A stretch of 8,081 nt of DNA from an uncultured Syntrophobacteraceae bacterium (GCA_937889795.1 CALBZH010000168.1:1-8081), one strand, 5' to 3'; shown: positions 1 through 7,405, numbered from the stretch's first letter. Numbers and translations are program-made. The notes: a model not told the origin generated them from the letters alone.

Positions 1-16
1 CTCTCTCGGGACCTCC

Positions 17-94
17 AGGGGCTCGGCTCGCGGTTAAAGAATCCTGAATGCTCCCCAAGGCCCTTAGTTGGTTTTTGCGGCAAACCGAGCCCCT
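17..94. repeat. Inverted repeat, 10-bp arms
   Basis: The arms AGGGGCTCGG (17-26) and CCGAGCCCCT (85-94) are perfect reverse complements separated by 58 nt. Just inside the right arm, GGTTT and AAACC could form a second small stem around a 7-nt loop. The pair could close a structured RNA or mark the border of a small element. The loop is too long for a typical intrinsic terminator and no T-run follows. The function is unknown; only the symmetry is seen. Confidence 0.4.
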
Positions 95-153
95 TTCACC
101 AAGGCTGGGCAGCGTGGTCGCGAGGGCGGATCACACGGCTCCCACTGCGCCTT

Positions 154-429
154 TCAGGTAGTCGAATTCGGCACCTTCCTGTGCCGGGCCACACGATGAC
201 GGCGGGAGGGCGAGGAGCTCTCCAATGAGTCCACTCCTTGGTAGCCGATGTGGCGCTGGGGCTGCCGTTCCTTGTATACTGGCTCCCGCAATTCGGTCAC
301 TGTCGATTTATCTTCCAGGATGTAGCGATCGGGACAGTGAGTCTCGATCGCTACAAAGAGCCACCAGGCGGTGCGCTCCCTTGCCAGGCTCCCTTCTCGG
401 ATTGGGGAGGGCTTCCACGCGGGCTCGTT
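154..429 (-). pseudogene. Possible gene relic without a start codon
   Basis: This minus-strand frame is open for 91 codons between a stop at 432-430 and a stop at 156-154. It has no ATG; only internal GTG or TTG codons could start it. The translation contains a segment reading WWLFVAIETHCPDRYILEDK, more protein-like in composition than the other frames here. The LFVAI stretch is loosely reminiscent of the core strands of integrase-type transposases, but I see no catalytic motif. The hairpin at 321-355 lies inside it. It may equally be a chance open frame in GC-rich DNA. Confidence is low and no function is assigned. Confidence 0.15.
321..355. repeat. Near-perfect 35-nt hairpin
   Basis: TGTAGCGATCG (321-331) and CGATCGCTACA (345-355) are perfect 11-bp complements. 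The inner sequence continues the pairing with GAC/GTC after one G-T wobble, giving a 15-bp stem around the 5-nt loop AGTGA. No T-run follows on either strand, so it is not a standard intrinsic terminator. It lies about 155 bp upstream of the kinase gene. It could be a protein-binding palindrome, a dispersed palindromic repeat or part of a structured RNA. Confidence 0.6.
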
Positions 430-510
430 TCAAAAACAGTGTCAGTCCACGCTTCAACGCCGTGTTGAATCGGGCACGGCTGTCTGGGGCTCCATCATCC
501 GGGTGACGTC

Positions 511-3222
511 ATGGAAGGTCGAATGATTTCACACTATCAGATCGTGAAGCTCTTGGGGAAGGGGGCGATGGGCGTGGTGTATCTCGCCGAGGATACGCGC
601 CTCAAGCGGTTGCTTGCCCTCAAGGTGCTCTCCGCCAATCTCCGCGAGGAGCAGGATTGCCTGCAGCGGTTCAAGATCGAAGCCGAAGCCGTCGCTCGGC
701 TCAACCATCCCAACATCGCCACGTTGTACACCATTGACGAGATCGACGGTCAGTACGCCATCGCGATGGAATATGTCGAAGGGACTCCCCTCACGGATCT
801 CATCCCGAAAACGGGGTTGAGCCTCGATGCCTTTTTCGAGCTGTTCGTCCCGCTGGCGGAAGCGCTGGCGCATGCCCACGACAAGGGGGTGACGCACCGG
901 GACATCAAGCCCGGCAACATCATGATCACACCCGAGCGCGTGCCGAAGATCCTCGATTTCGGCATTGCCCGCATTCGCTCCTCGCGCGGCGACCAAGGGG
1001 ACGAGCGGTCATGCGATGCAAGCCTGACGGCTATCGGCACCATCATGGGCTCCCCGGCGTACATGTCTCCCGAGCAGGCTTCGGGGCAACGAGTGGACAG
1101 CCGAAGCGACCTCTTCAGCCTTGGAATCGTGATGTACGAAGCTCTGACCGGAGAGCGGCCCTTCAAAGGGAAGACCCTGCACGAGGTCCTTTCAACGATT
1201 CTGAAAGACGAGCCGATGCCGGCCGACGCTCTAAGACCTGACATCCCCTACCTGCTGATCCATATCCTCAAGAAAGCTCTCCAGAAGGATGTGCGCAAAC
1301 GCTACCAAACGGCCCAGGACATGGCCAACGACCTGAGGGCGGCAAGCTTGGACCCTGTGAGGGCCGAGCCTGCGGGGGAGCCTGTCTCGAAGACGCTCTC
1401 TCCCATGGACGTGGTGCTGAAGCCTTTTCGACTGGCACCTCAGGTGGGGATTGGGCTCGGAGCGGTCTGTCTGCTGATCGGAGTCGTTTTCGGGTGGCTT
1501 CTTTTCCGGGAGAAACCGAAGACCTTGGATTTGAAGCACCGCGTGTACCGGATTCCGCTGGAGGGAGCGTCCAGCCCGATCACGGGCGGCGGCCCGAGCA
1601 TCTCTCCCGACGGTCACATGATCGCCTACGTTCAGGAAGACGGCCTGTGGCTTCTGGATCTCAACACGGGCGAATCGGCCAGGGTTCCTGGCATAAGCGG
1701 TGTCGAAGGGCAGCCTTTCTGGTCCCCCGACGGCCGGCACGTGGGTTATGTGAACAACATGGGGCGAGCTCTCAAGAAGGTCTCGGTCAAGGACCATCAA
1801 AGCACGACCGTGTGCGATGTCTCGGAATGGGGCTATCTGAGCTCCGCGTCGTGGGGGAGCAGCGGCTCGATCGTCTTCGACCTGTGGGGTGGCGATTGGA
1901 CGCGGGGGGTGGGGCTCCTCCGGGTCTCACCGGATGGGGGCAAGCCGGAGCGGATCCTGCAATTCGATGCGGCTGACGGCAAGGGCTACCAGGCGCCTTA
2001 TGAGCTGCCGGACGGAAGGGGCCTGGTCTTCGTTGCGGTCCATCAGGACGGCGTCTCGGAAATCGTGGTCAAAACGGGGGACGCGAGTCGCAGCCTTTTG
2101 AAGGTACAGGGGGAGCGTTTGTTCTACCCCAGCTACTGCCCATCGGGGCATCTCCTGTACCAGAGGGGGCTTGCCAACAGCTATGGCATCTGGGCGGTCC
2201 CCTTCTCGCTTGCGCGGCTGGAAGCGACCGGCGAGCCGTTCCTCGTGGCGCGAAACGGCGCCTGGCCCAGCGTCTCTCGCGATGGGACCCTGACCTACGT
2301 TTCAGAGCCGCCCTACAAGCAGCAGTTGGCGTGGCTGAGTCGAAAGGGGGAAATTCTATCAGCGATCGGTCCTCCTCTGCCAGGGACCCAAATTGGCGGA
2401 CTGGCGCTGTCTCCGGATCAGGCCCGCGTCGCCGTCGACGCCTTTGAAAACGGGCCGGAAGACACCTGGGTGGTGGACCTGGATCGGGGCACAAGAACCC
2501 GCCTGACCTTCAATGCCTACCGGGATGCCGATGTAACTTGGGCACCCGACGGAGCCCGGATTGCCTTTGCCTCGGAAAAGGAGGGAATGAGCGATCTGTT
2601 CACCCAGTTCGTCGATCCCAACGCTCGGGCGGAGCTTCTCGTCCGCGGCGTCGGGGACAAGTTCAATCCCCATTGGTCGGCCGACGGCAGGTCGATTGCC
2701 TATGAGATGGTCTCCGCCAGGACGAAGCGGGATCTCTGGTATCTCCCCGTTCTGCCCAGACTGGAGCGGGCCGTCGAGCGGTTGGAGCAACCGTCGATCC
2801 TCTTTCTGCAGACACCCTTTGACGAAGCGGTCCCCCAGATTTCTCCGGACGGACGGTATCTGGCCTACATGTCGGATGTCTCCGGGAAGTGGGAAGTGTA
2901 TGTGAGGCGTTTTCCGGACGGTTCGGGGGAATCGCTGGTGTCCCGTGGAGGGGGCGGATATCCCCGATGGAGCGGTCGCGGCGACGAGCTGTTTTACGTC
3001 AGCGGGGACACGCTGATGGCAGCCAAGGTCCCTGCCGGCCCCTCGTTCAAGGCGGCTGTCCCCGAGAGGCTGTTCGACTGGAAGCACTTGGGGCTTTATT
3101 TTACACGGCGCTACGACGTCAGTGCCGACGGTCAGCGCTTCATCGCGGTCCTGGAGGTCAGCGAGGGGAAGCGTTTCATGAATATCATGGAGAACTGGCA
3201 CCGGGCCTATGAGACGCGGTGA
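511..3222 (+). CDS. Membrane Ser/Thr protein kinase with PD40 propeller sensor
   Basis: This is a Hanks-type Ser/Thr kinase of 903 residues that phosphorylates proteins in the cytoplasm. The kinase domain spans about residues 8-280 and is complete: Gly loop LGKGAMGVVY at 15-24, ATP lysine K38, probable helix-C glutamate E57, HRDIKPGN with catalytic D131 and K133, DFG at 149-151, and an APE-like SPEQ near 186-189. As an RD kinase it is probably activated through its activation loop. A membrane helix lies at 311-332. The remainder, outside the membrane, carries TolB/PD40 propeller motifs, for example at 363-374, 403-414, 677-688, 721-732, 776-788 and 869-880. It is presumably a sensor or binding domain; the ligand is unknown. 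The ATG at 511 gives MEGRMISHY, which lines up with the usual family N-terminus. The ATG at 523, preceded by GGAAGG, is a credible alternative. The gene converges on the phosphatase gene and shows no operon partner. Confidence 0.95.
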   Translation: MEGRMISHYQIVKLLGKGAMGVVYLAEDTRLKRLLALKVLSANLREEQDCLQRFKIEAEAVARLNHPNIATLYTIDEIDGQYAIAMEYVEGTPLTDLIPKTGLSLDAFFELFVPLAEALAHAHDKGVTHRDIKPGNIMITPERVPKILDFGIARIRSSRGDQGDERSCDASLTAIGTIMGSPAYMSPEQASGQRVDSRSDLFSLGIVMYEALTGERPFKGKTLHEVLSTILKDEPMPADALRPDIPYLLIHILKKALQKDVRKRYQTAQDMANDLRAASLDPVRAEPAGEPVSKTLSPMDVVLKPFRLAPQVGIGLGAVCLLIGVVFGWLLFREKPKTLDLKHRVYRIPLEGASSPITGGGPSISPDGHMIAYVQEDGLWLLDLNTGESARVPGISGVEGQPFWSPDGRHVGYVNNMGRALKKVSVKDHQSTTVCDVSEWGYLSSASWGSSGSIVFDLWGGDWTRGVGLLRVSPDGGKPERILQFDAADGKGYQAPYELPDGRGLVFVAVHQDGVSEIVVKTGDASRSLLKVQGERLFYPSYCPSGHLLYQRGLANSYGIWAVPFSLARLEATGEPFLVARNGAWPSVSRDGTLTYVSEPPYKQQLAWLSRKGEILSAIGPPLPGTQIGGLALSPDQARVAVDAFENGPEDTWVVDLDRGTRTRLTFNAYRDADVTWAPDGARIAFASEKEGMSDLFTQFVDPNARAELLVRGVGDKFNPHWSADGRSIAYEMVSARTKRDLWYLPVLPRLERAVERLEQPSILFLQTPFDEAVPQISPDGRYLAYMSDVSGKWEVYVRRFPDGSGESLVSRGGGGYPRWSGRGDELFYVSGDTLMAAKVPAGPSFKAAVPERLFDWKHLGLYFTRRYDVSADGQRFIAVLEVSEGKRFMNIMENWHRAYETR

Positions 3223-3256
3223 GCGGCAGAGAGGCGCGGATGACACTCGGGAAAGA

Positions 3257-3291
3257 CTGGCAGCGGGCCTTTGGGCCAGGAAGGCTGTCAG
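3257..3291. terminator. Weak hairpin between convergent genes
   Basis: CTGGCAGC (3257-3264) can pair with GCTGTCAG (3284-3291) with one G-U wobble on the plus strand. GGCC/GGCC can form a small inner stem. It sits in the 107-bp gap between the 3' ends of the kinase and phosphatase genes, where a shared terminator would be expected. The plus strand has no U-tract after it; the minus strand continues as TCTTTCCC, only mildly T-rich. It is a candidate by position, not a clear intrinsic terminator. Confidence 0.25.
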
Positions 3292-3329
3292 GAGAGGCGA
3301 AAGGACGCTAGCCCCTCCTGCAGGGACGG

Positions 3330-4817
3330 TCACTTGAGCTGGAGGGGGGACGGTTGTGGGAGCCCTGCGGCGTCCGTCATGACATGAAAGAGGTGCGTGT
3401 TATCGATGAGCCGGGTCTTGGGGTACCAGTATCCTTCGTACCGCGTGAAAGCATCGATTCCCGCTCCGCGTGCGTACACATCCACGAGCTCGTTCGTGTG
3501 GCCCGTTGTCCCATAGGTCACTTCGCCGTCGGGATAGGATCCTCCAACCTGTCTGGGCAGGTCTCCGGGCATCAGTCGCTTGCGGTCGTTCAACCGCATG
3601 TGACCGGTGGCATGGTCGGCCGTCACGATCAGGAGCGTGTTCTCCCAAGTGACATCGTCACCGGGTTCATCGATGTAGGCCACCACAGCCTCCACGGCCG
3701 AATGAAGGTCCAAGACGCATCCGATCATGCCCTTGAAGTCGTTATTGTGATTTGCCCAGTCAATGTCTCCCTGCTCCACCAAGAGGAAGAAACCGTCGGG
3801 GTCCCTGCTGAGCACTTTTAGGGCGGCAAGAGCGGCTTCCCTTAAGAGCGGGTCCTCCTTTGATGGCCGCGTTACCAAAGGGTTTCCCGGCTGATCGCCG
3901 GGCACAGAGGATGCGAAGCTGCCGTCAGTGCCTCCAAAGAGACCAAACAGCTTCTTGCCTTGGGAGGCGGCACTCTGGGCGCCCTGCTCGAGTCTTGTGC
4001 TTCCATCGACCCCCGAGACGCGCTCAACGAAGACATATTCCGGCAGACCCCCTGCGGCGATGGAGCTGTACAGCTCCCGGGGCATCGTCTTCGTGCTCCA
4101 TTGCGGGTGGCCGCCTCCGATGACGACTTCCGGCCTGCTCTGGTACAGAATGTCGCGCGCGATCGTAACGAAATCCTTCCGGTCGGTGCTGTGGCTCACG
4201 AACGCCGCAGGTGTTGCGTCGTTAAAAGGAACGGTGGACACCACGCCCACCGCGGCTCCCTTCTTGTCCCTCAGCAATTCGGCAACCGTTGTCAGGCGGC
4301 CGTCACGAGAGTCTCCGGGACCCCAGGCAATGCGTCCTTTCTCGGTCTTATGCCCGGTTCCTATGGCCGTTGCGGCGGATGCAGAATCGGTGGCGAATCG
4401 GGGAGTCAGAAAGTAATTACGAGTGATCTCAGTATCCAGAGTGAATCGTGGGTGAATGCCGCCCACCTTGGGATCATAACCCAGCGAAGGTGCGATGGCG
4501 GAGGGGCTGTAGGGAGGCTGTCCGGTTCGCCTCGCGACTTCGTTGTATGCGGTCACGTCCCAGGTGGTCACGTGGTTTCTATAGGGGAAGTGATGAAAGC
4601 TCAGTTGCTCGTCTTCCCCATACCCATAGCGGCTGGCGGCGATTTCATTTTCCAGTTGCATGCCGTCGCCGACGAACAGGATGATGTGCTTGGCCGCAGG
4701 ATTGACTTTGGGTTTGCCAGGCTCAACCTGCTGGGCTGAGCAAGCTGATCCGAAAAGAGACATGCAGCACAGGAGGAGCCAGAGAATCCATTTGGGCTTG
4801 AACCGATGGTGACGCAT
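3330..4817 (-). CDS. Exported alkaline phosphatase, PhoA superfamily
   Basis: This enzyme hydrolyses phosphate monoesters outside the cytoplasm using two zinc ions and a magnesium ion. The 495-residue product keeps the family signature. Metal ligand D51 is in VGDGM, and the serine nucleophile S145 is in ATDSASA. D200 and T202 are in NDATPAA, and R213 matches the phosphate-binding arginine of E. coli PhoA. E348, D353 and H357 are in VEQGDIDWANH, D401 and H402 in TADHA, and H440 in TGHTNE. The N-terminus is a signal peptide (basic RHHRFKPK, then ILWLLLCCMSLFG). C26 in GSAC could be a lipidated cysteine, though Gly at -3 is atypical; cleavage after A28 is the alternative. I chose the ATG at 4817 because it gives a normal signal peptide and has GGGAAAG upstream. 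An ATG at 4859 with GGAG at suitable spacing would add 14 residues. No Pho box was recognised. It could act on another phosphoester, but the full active site argues for a working phosphatase. Confidence 0.94.
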   Translation of the reverse strand: MRHHRFKPKWILWLLLCCMSLFGSACSAQQVEPGKPKVNPAAKHIILFVGDGMQLENEIAASRYGYGEDEQLSFHHFPYRNHVTTWDVTAYNEVARRTGQPPYSPSAIAPSLGYDPKVGGIHPRFTLDTEITRNYFLTPRFATDSASAATAIGTGHKTEKGRIAWGPGDSRDGRLTTVAELLRDKKGAAVGVVSTVPFNDATPAAFVSHSTDRKDFVTIARDILYQSRPEVVIGGGHPQWSTKTMPRELYSSIAAGGLPEYVFVERVSGVDGSTRLEQGAQSAASQGKKLFGLFGGTDGSFASSVPGDQPGNPLVTRPSKEDPLLREAALAALKVLSRDPDGFFLLVEQGDIDWANHNNDFKGMIGCVLDLHSAVEAVVAYIDEPGDDVTWENTLLIVTADHATGHMRLNDRKRLMPGDLPRQVGGSYPDGEVTYGTTGHTNELVDVYARGAGIDAFTRYEGYWYPKTRLIDNTHLFHVMTDAAGLPQPSPLQLK

Positions 4818-4933
4818 ATTCTTTCCCGAATTCAGGTAAGGTTTGATAAGCGGAATCATTCCTTTGCTCCGTTTGAGGCTCAAGCGAGAGCCATGACTTT
4901 CTCTGCTCAAGCTCTATTTCTAAACCGATCGTT

Positions 4934-4962
4934 AAGCTTAAGATGAATTGAAAACATGTCAA
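4934..4962 (-). promoter_or_regulatory. Candidate promoter of the phosphatase gene
   Basis: On the minus strand an exact TTGACA lies at 4962-4957. The best -10 options are poor: TAAGCT after 16 bp or AAGCTT after 17 bp. They overlap the 10-bp palindrome TTAAGCTTAA (4932-4941), which might be an operator or chance. The weak -10 would suit an activated promoter, but this rests on eye matching only. Confidence 0.3.
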
Positions 4963-5005
4963 GAAGCGCAATCCTTGAAAACAGTCGAGCATAGGTGGCA
5001 ATGAC

Positions 5006-5034
5006 TTGTATTCTCTGTTTAATTGTCGTATAGC
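5006..5034 (+). promoter_or_regulatory. Weak sigma-70-like promoter of the CsgG-like operon
   Basis: TTGTAT at 5006-5011 and TATAGC at 5029-5034 are separated by 17 bp and lie about 50 bp upstream of the ATG at 5087. Matches to consensus are 3 of 6 and 4 of 6. The region is AT-rich compared with its surroundings, as expected for a promoter, but the assignment is tentative. Confidence 0.2.
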
Positions 5035-5086
5035 TTCTTTAAATCCTGATTATCCATTCCTAAAAACACAATGGGGGGCGAATGCC

Positions 5087-6019
5087 ATGAGCGAGAAAGG
5101 CCCTAGATTTATCCTCTCTCTGTTGCTGGTGTGGACGGTGGCCGTCGGCTCCGCATGGGGTGGACAGGTTGTGACGCAGGAGACAAAGGATTGGGCAAAG
5201 GACGCTCTGAAAGGCGAGAGCGGGCTCAAGACGGTTCCCAGCCAAAACACGGTGGCCGTTCTCTACTTCTTCAACCAGACAGGAAAACCGGACGTCGATC
5301 CCCTGCAAAAAGGCTTTGCTCTTATGCTCATGACCGACCTGAGCAAGGTCAAGGGAATTCAGGTCGTCGAGCGGGTCCGGCTTCAAGCGTTGCTTGACGA
5401 GATGAAGCTTGGGACGTCGGGCCTGGCCGAGCCCGGAACAGCCCCGCGCATGGGCAAGCTGTTGGGCGCCCATTGGCTTGTGGGGGGGAGCATCGGTGGT
5501 GTTCAGCCCGCGGTGCTGAAGATCGAGGGCGATGTGCTGGATGTGGCTCCTCAGAAGAGTCTGGGGCAGCCTGATTCCCAGGGGCCTTTGGAGGAAATCT
5601 TCCGCATGGAGAAGGAGGTTTTGTTTGAAACCATCGCGCTCCTGCAGATGAAGCCGACGCCCGAGGAGGAGAAGGCCCTCCGGGAGCCCGTCACAACGAG
5701 CATCGAAGCTCTCCTGCTGATGGCGCAGGGTTTGGATGAAAGCGACCGAGGGAATTACGAAAAAGCCTACGAGCTGTATCAGACTTGCCTGATGAAAGAT
5801 TCCAATTTCACCCTGCCGAAACTGGCGATCAGTGAGCTGGAAGGGCTGGGGCTCGTGAAGGTGAAAGGGGTGGCTGGGGTGTCCAAGGGGAAACGGGCCA
5901 AGGAATTCAGAAATTCCTTGAGGGGGAGTACGTCGATCACGGATTCGGTGACAGCCGAAGAGCCTACCCGAAGGACACAGGAACCGGGGGTGGTCAATAT
6001 CCCCAGGCGGCCCAAGTAG
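5087..6019 (+). CDS. Exported CsgG/FlgO-like protein with TPR-like segment
   Basis: This is a 310-residue envelope protein. Residues 1-26 form a Sec signal peptide (KGPR, then FILSLLLVWTVAVGSAWG) with probable cleavage near AWG/GQ. No cysteine lies at the cleavage site, so unlike CsgG and FlgO it is probably not a lipoprotein. Residues 55-185 resemble the CsgG/FlgO alpha-beta domain: strand TVAVLYFFNQTG, then GFALMLMTDLSKVKGIQVVERVRLQALLDEMKLG and GKLLGAHWLVGGSI, a common pattern in such proteins. Residues 206-245 look like one TPR unit (GNYEKAYELYQTCLMKDSNF). The last 50 residues are basic and probably flexible. The ATG at 5087 follows GGGGGG at 8 nt; the frame extends back to a TTG at 5006, but that would bury the signal peptide. 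The barrel gene follows after 48 bp, suggesting an operon. FlgO-like domains occur in outer-membrane flagellar accessory proteins and flgB lies downstream, but the function here is inferred. Confidence 0.85.
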   Translation: MSEKGPRFILSLLLVWTVAVGSAWGGQVVTQETKDWAKDALKGESGLKTVPSQNTVAVLYFFNQTGKPDVDPLQKGFALMLMTDLSKVKGIQVVERVRLQALLDEMKLGTSGLAEPGTAPRMGKLLGAHWLVGGSIGGVQPAVLKIEGDVLDVAPQKSLGQPDSQGPLEEIFRMEKEVLFETIALLQMKPTPEEEKALREPVTTSIEALLLMAQGLDESDRGNYEKAYELYQTCLMKDSNFTLPKLAISELEGLGLVKVKGVAGVSKGKRAKEFRNSLRGSTSITDSVTAEEPTRRTQEPGVVNIPRRPK

Positions 6020-6067
6020 TGACGTGTCGGAGCCACGAAGGCGCACATCAGGAGGGGGGAGAAAGCC

Positions 6068-7351
6068 ATGAGACGATCTGCCGCGGGCATTGTCTTGCTG
6101 GTCGCACTGGTCGGTATGCACGCGATGCCGACGATGGCTGCTGAAGTCGCGTTCCAGACCGGTTTTCATTACGATTGGTGGCGAAGTGACGATGGGAGCG
6201 TGGGAGAACAGATCCTGGTGCCCTATCTGACCGAGTGCAGCGTGCAGGATTTCTCGCTGAAGATCCTCGGAGGATATGCCTGGACCCGCTCACGTCTCGA
6301 ATTCCCTGAAGGGACTGCTCTCTTCAGAGCGGTCGGCTCTCGAGATCATGTGACCAGTGTTGTGTCGGGCGTGCTGGACACCAAAGTCAATCTCTCCTAT
6401 GACCCCAGCGAGCGGTTGCCCTTCGGGCTGTTGTTGGGCCTGGACTTCAACCTTCCCACGGGGCAGACGAAATTCCGAGACTCGAAAGATACATTTCTGG
6501 TGCTGGATCCCGACCTGGTTTCGGTGTCGAGTCTTGGGGAGGGCTTCAACATCAACCCCAACATTGTCCTGACAAAAGAATGGAACGATCAATGGACGAC
6601 AGGCGTCGGGTTCGGGTACGCCTGGCGGGGTGACTACAAGCGCTATTTGTTTCCCCAGGTGTTGCTCGGGGGCGGCACCGTCATCCTGGGAGACCCTCGG
6701 TTGAACGACATCGATCCGGGGGACGTCCTGAGCGTCGCGCCCGAGGTGCGCTACTATCTGAACGAGGCGTGGACCGTCCGACTCTTCTTTAACTACAGCC
6801 ACTTCGGATCTCAGGAAGTCGAAGGGCGAGACGTGTTTCAGCCGGGGGACCACTACCTGGCCGGGGTCGGCTTGAGCCATTCGGCGGGCAAATGGGCGTC
6901 TCACGCCACGCTGTCGGCGATTTTCAGGGGAGATCCGAGCGTGGGGAGCGAGAATGTCCTGGGAGTGGGGTCGAGTGCTCTCACGACCGTGAATCCATTT
7001 GCCGAGGGGAACGAGGTCGTGGCGGAGCTGGGAACCGGCTATTCATTTGACGACAAGACGACACTCCAATCTCAGCTGGCGTTCCGCTATCTTTACGATG
7101 CCAACCTCCCAGAATCGGTTTCGGAGACGCAGTTCTATGTGGACCAAAGGAAGCTAGTTTCCCTTCAGCTGGCACTCATCAGGAAGCTGATCCCGCACCT
7201 GGATGCCGAAGTGAGCTTGAAGGGGCTTTATATGCATGACGATGAGACGTTGGTCCTGCGACAGTCTGTTTTCAGGAGGGAAGGCAGAGACGAGTTGGAA
7301 AGAGATTTCGCGGGAATCTCCGTCGGTTTCAAGCTCACCGGAACTTTTTGA
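6068..7351 (+). CDS. Outer-membrane beta-barrel protein
   Basis: This 427-residue protein is probably an outer-membrane barrel. A signal peptide (RRSAAGIVLLVALVGMHAMPTMAA) is cut near residue 24-25. The mature part is a series of alternating, amphipathic, aromatic-rich strands with short turns, for example 62-72, 117-131, 173-188, 222-245, 261-271 and 316-342. The chain ends in Phe (ISVGFKLTGTF), the C-terminal signal read by the BAM machinery. The segments LLLGLDFNLPTGQ and SVAPEVRYYLNEAWTVRLFFNYS recall the MetA-pathway/transporter-like barrel families, but I cannot assign one. A strong ribosome site (AGGAGGGGGGAG) precedes the ATG. The gene is 48 bp after the CsgG-like gene and probably co-transcribed with it, which suggests a shared envelope function. 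It may be a channel, a structural barrel or an export component; the substrate is unknown. Confidence 0.82.
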   Translation: MRRSAAGIVLLVALVGMHAMPTMAAEVAFQTGFHYDWWRSDDGSVGEQILVPYLTECSVQDFSLKILGGYAWTRSRLEFPEGTALFRAVGSRDHVTSVVSGVLDTKVNLSYDPSERLPFGLLLGLDFNLPTGQTKFRDSKDTFLVLDPDLVSVSSLGEGFNINPNIVLTKEWNDQWTTGVGFGYAWRGDYKRYLFPQVLLGGGTVILGDPRLNDIDPGDVLSVAPEVRYYLNEAWTVRLFFNYSHFGSQEVEGRDVFQPGDHYLAGVGLSHSAGKWASHATLSAIFRGDPSVGSENVLGVGSSALTTVNPFAEGNEVVAELGTGYSFDDKTTLQSQLAFRYLYDANLPESVSETQFYVDQRKLVSLQLALIRKLIPHLDAEVSLKGLYMHDDETLVLRQSVFRREGRDELERDFAGISVGFKLTGTF

Positions 7352-7405
7352 AAACAGCGGAAGTTCTTGCCGCCTGGCTTGGATGATTGGTTACGAGCCA
7401 TCGTG

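Larger units (their letters stand above)
1..510. other. Gene-poor region upstream of the kinase
   Basis: I find no convincing gene in this stretch. It contains an inverted repeat at 17-94 and a strong hairpin at 321-355, listed separately. A plus-strand frame starting at ATG 225 (93 codons, ending at 506) has an AGGAG about 7 nt upstream. Its product is a low-complexity mix of Arg, Ser, Ala, Pro and Gly without domains, so I do not call it a gene. On the minus strand a frame is open from 429 to 154 without an ATG; it reads more like a protein and may be a relic. The left edge of the window could also cut into an upstream element. No recognisable -35/-10 pair for the kinase gene was found here; the TATACT at 275-280 lacks a partner. 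Confidence 0.5.

Noticed and set aside
472..486. GGGCACG upstream of the kinase, resembling a -24 element
   Set aside because: No TTGC or GC occurs at the -12 position.
225..506. 93-codon plus-strand frame with AGGAG upstream, ending just before the kinase
   Set aside because: Its product is a low-complexity Arg/Ser/Ala/Pro/Gly mix without a domain, and it crosses the strong hairpin. It looks like a chance frame.
2359..3333. 324-codon minus-strand frame opposite the kinase gene
   Set aside because: It is antisense to clear PD40 coding sequence and has no recognisable motif; long shadows are common in GC-rich genes.
4818..4910. Extension of the phosphatase gene to a TTG at 4910
   Set aside because: No ribosome site precedes it and it would bury the signal peptide; ATG 4817 (or 4859) is better.
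4996..5010. TGGCA followed by TTG upstream of the CsgG-like gene, resembling a sigma-54 promoter
   Set aside because: The spacing is one base short and the -12 GC is absent, so the invariant GG-N10-GC rule fails.
5006..5086. N-terminal extension of the CsgG-like gene to a TTG
   Set aside because: It would place 27 residues before a clear signal peptide; the ATG at 5087 has a purine-rich ribosome site at normal spacing.
5060..6169. 369-codon minus-strand frame opposite the CsgG-like gene
   Set aside because: It is antisense to a gene with a signal peptide and a recognisable domain; its product is His/Arg/Pro/Leu-rich, typical of a shadow frame.
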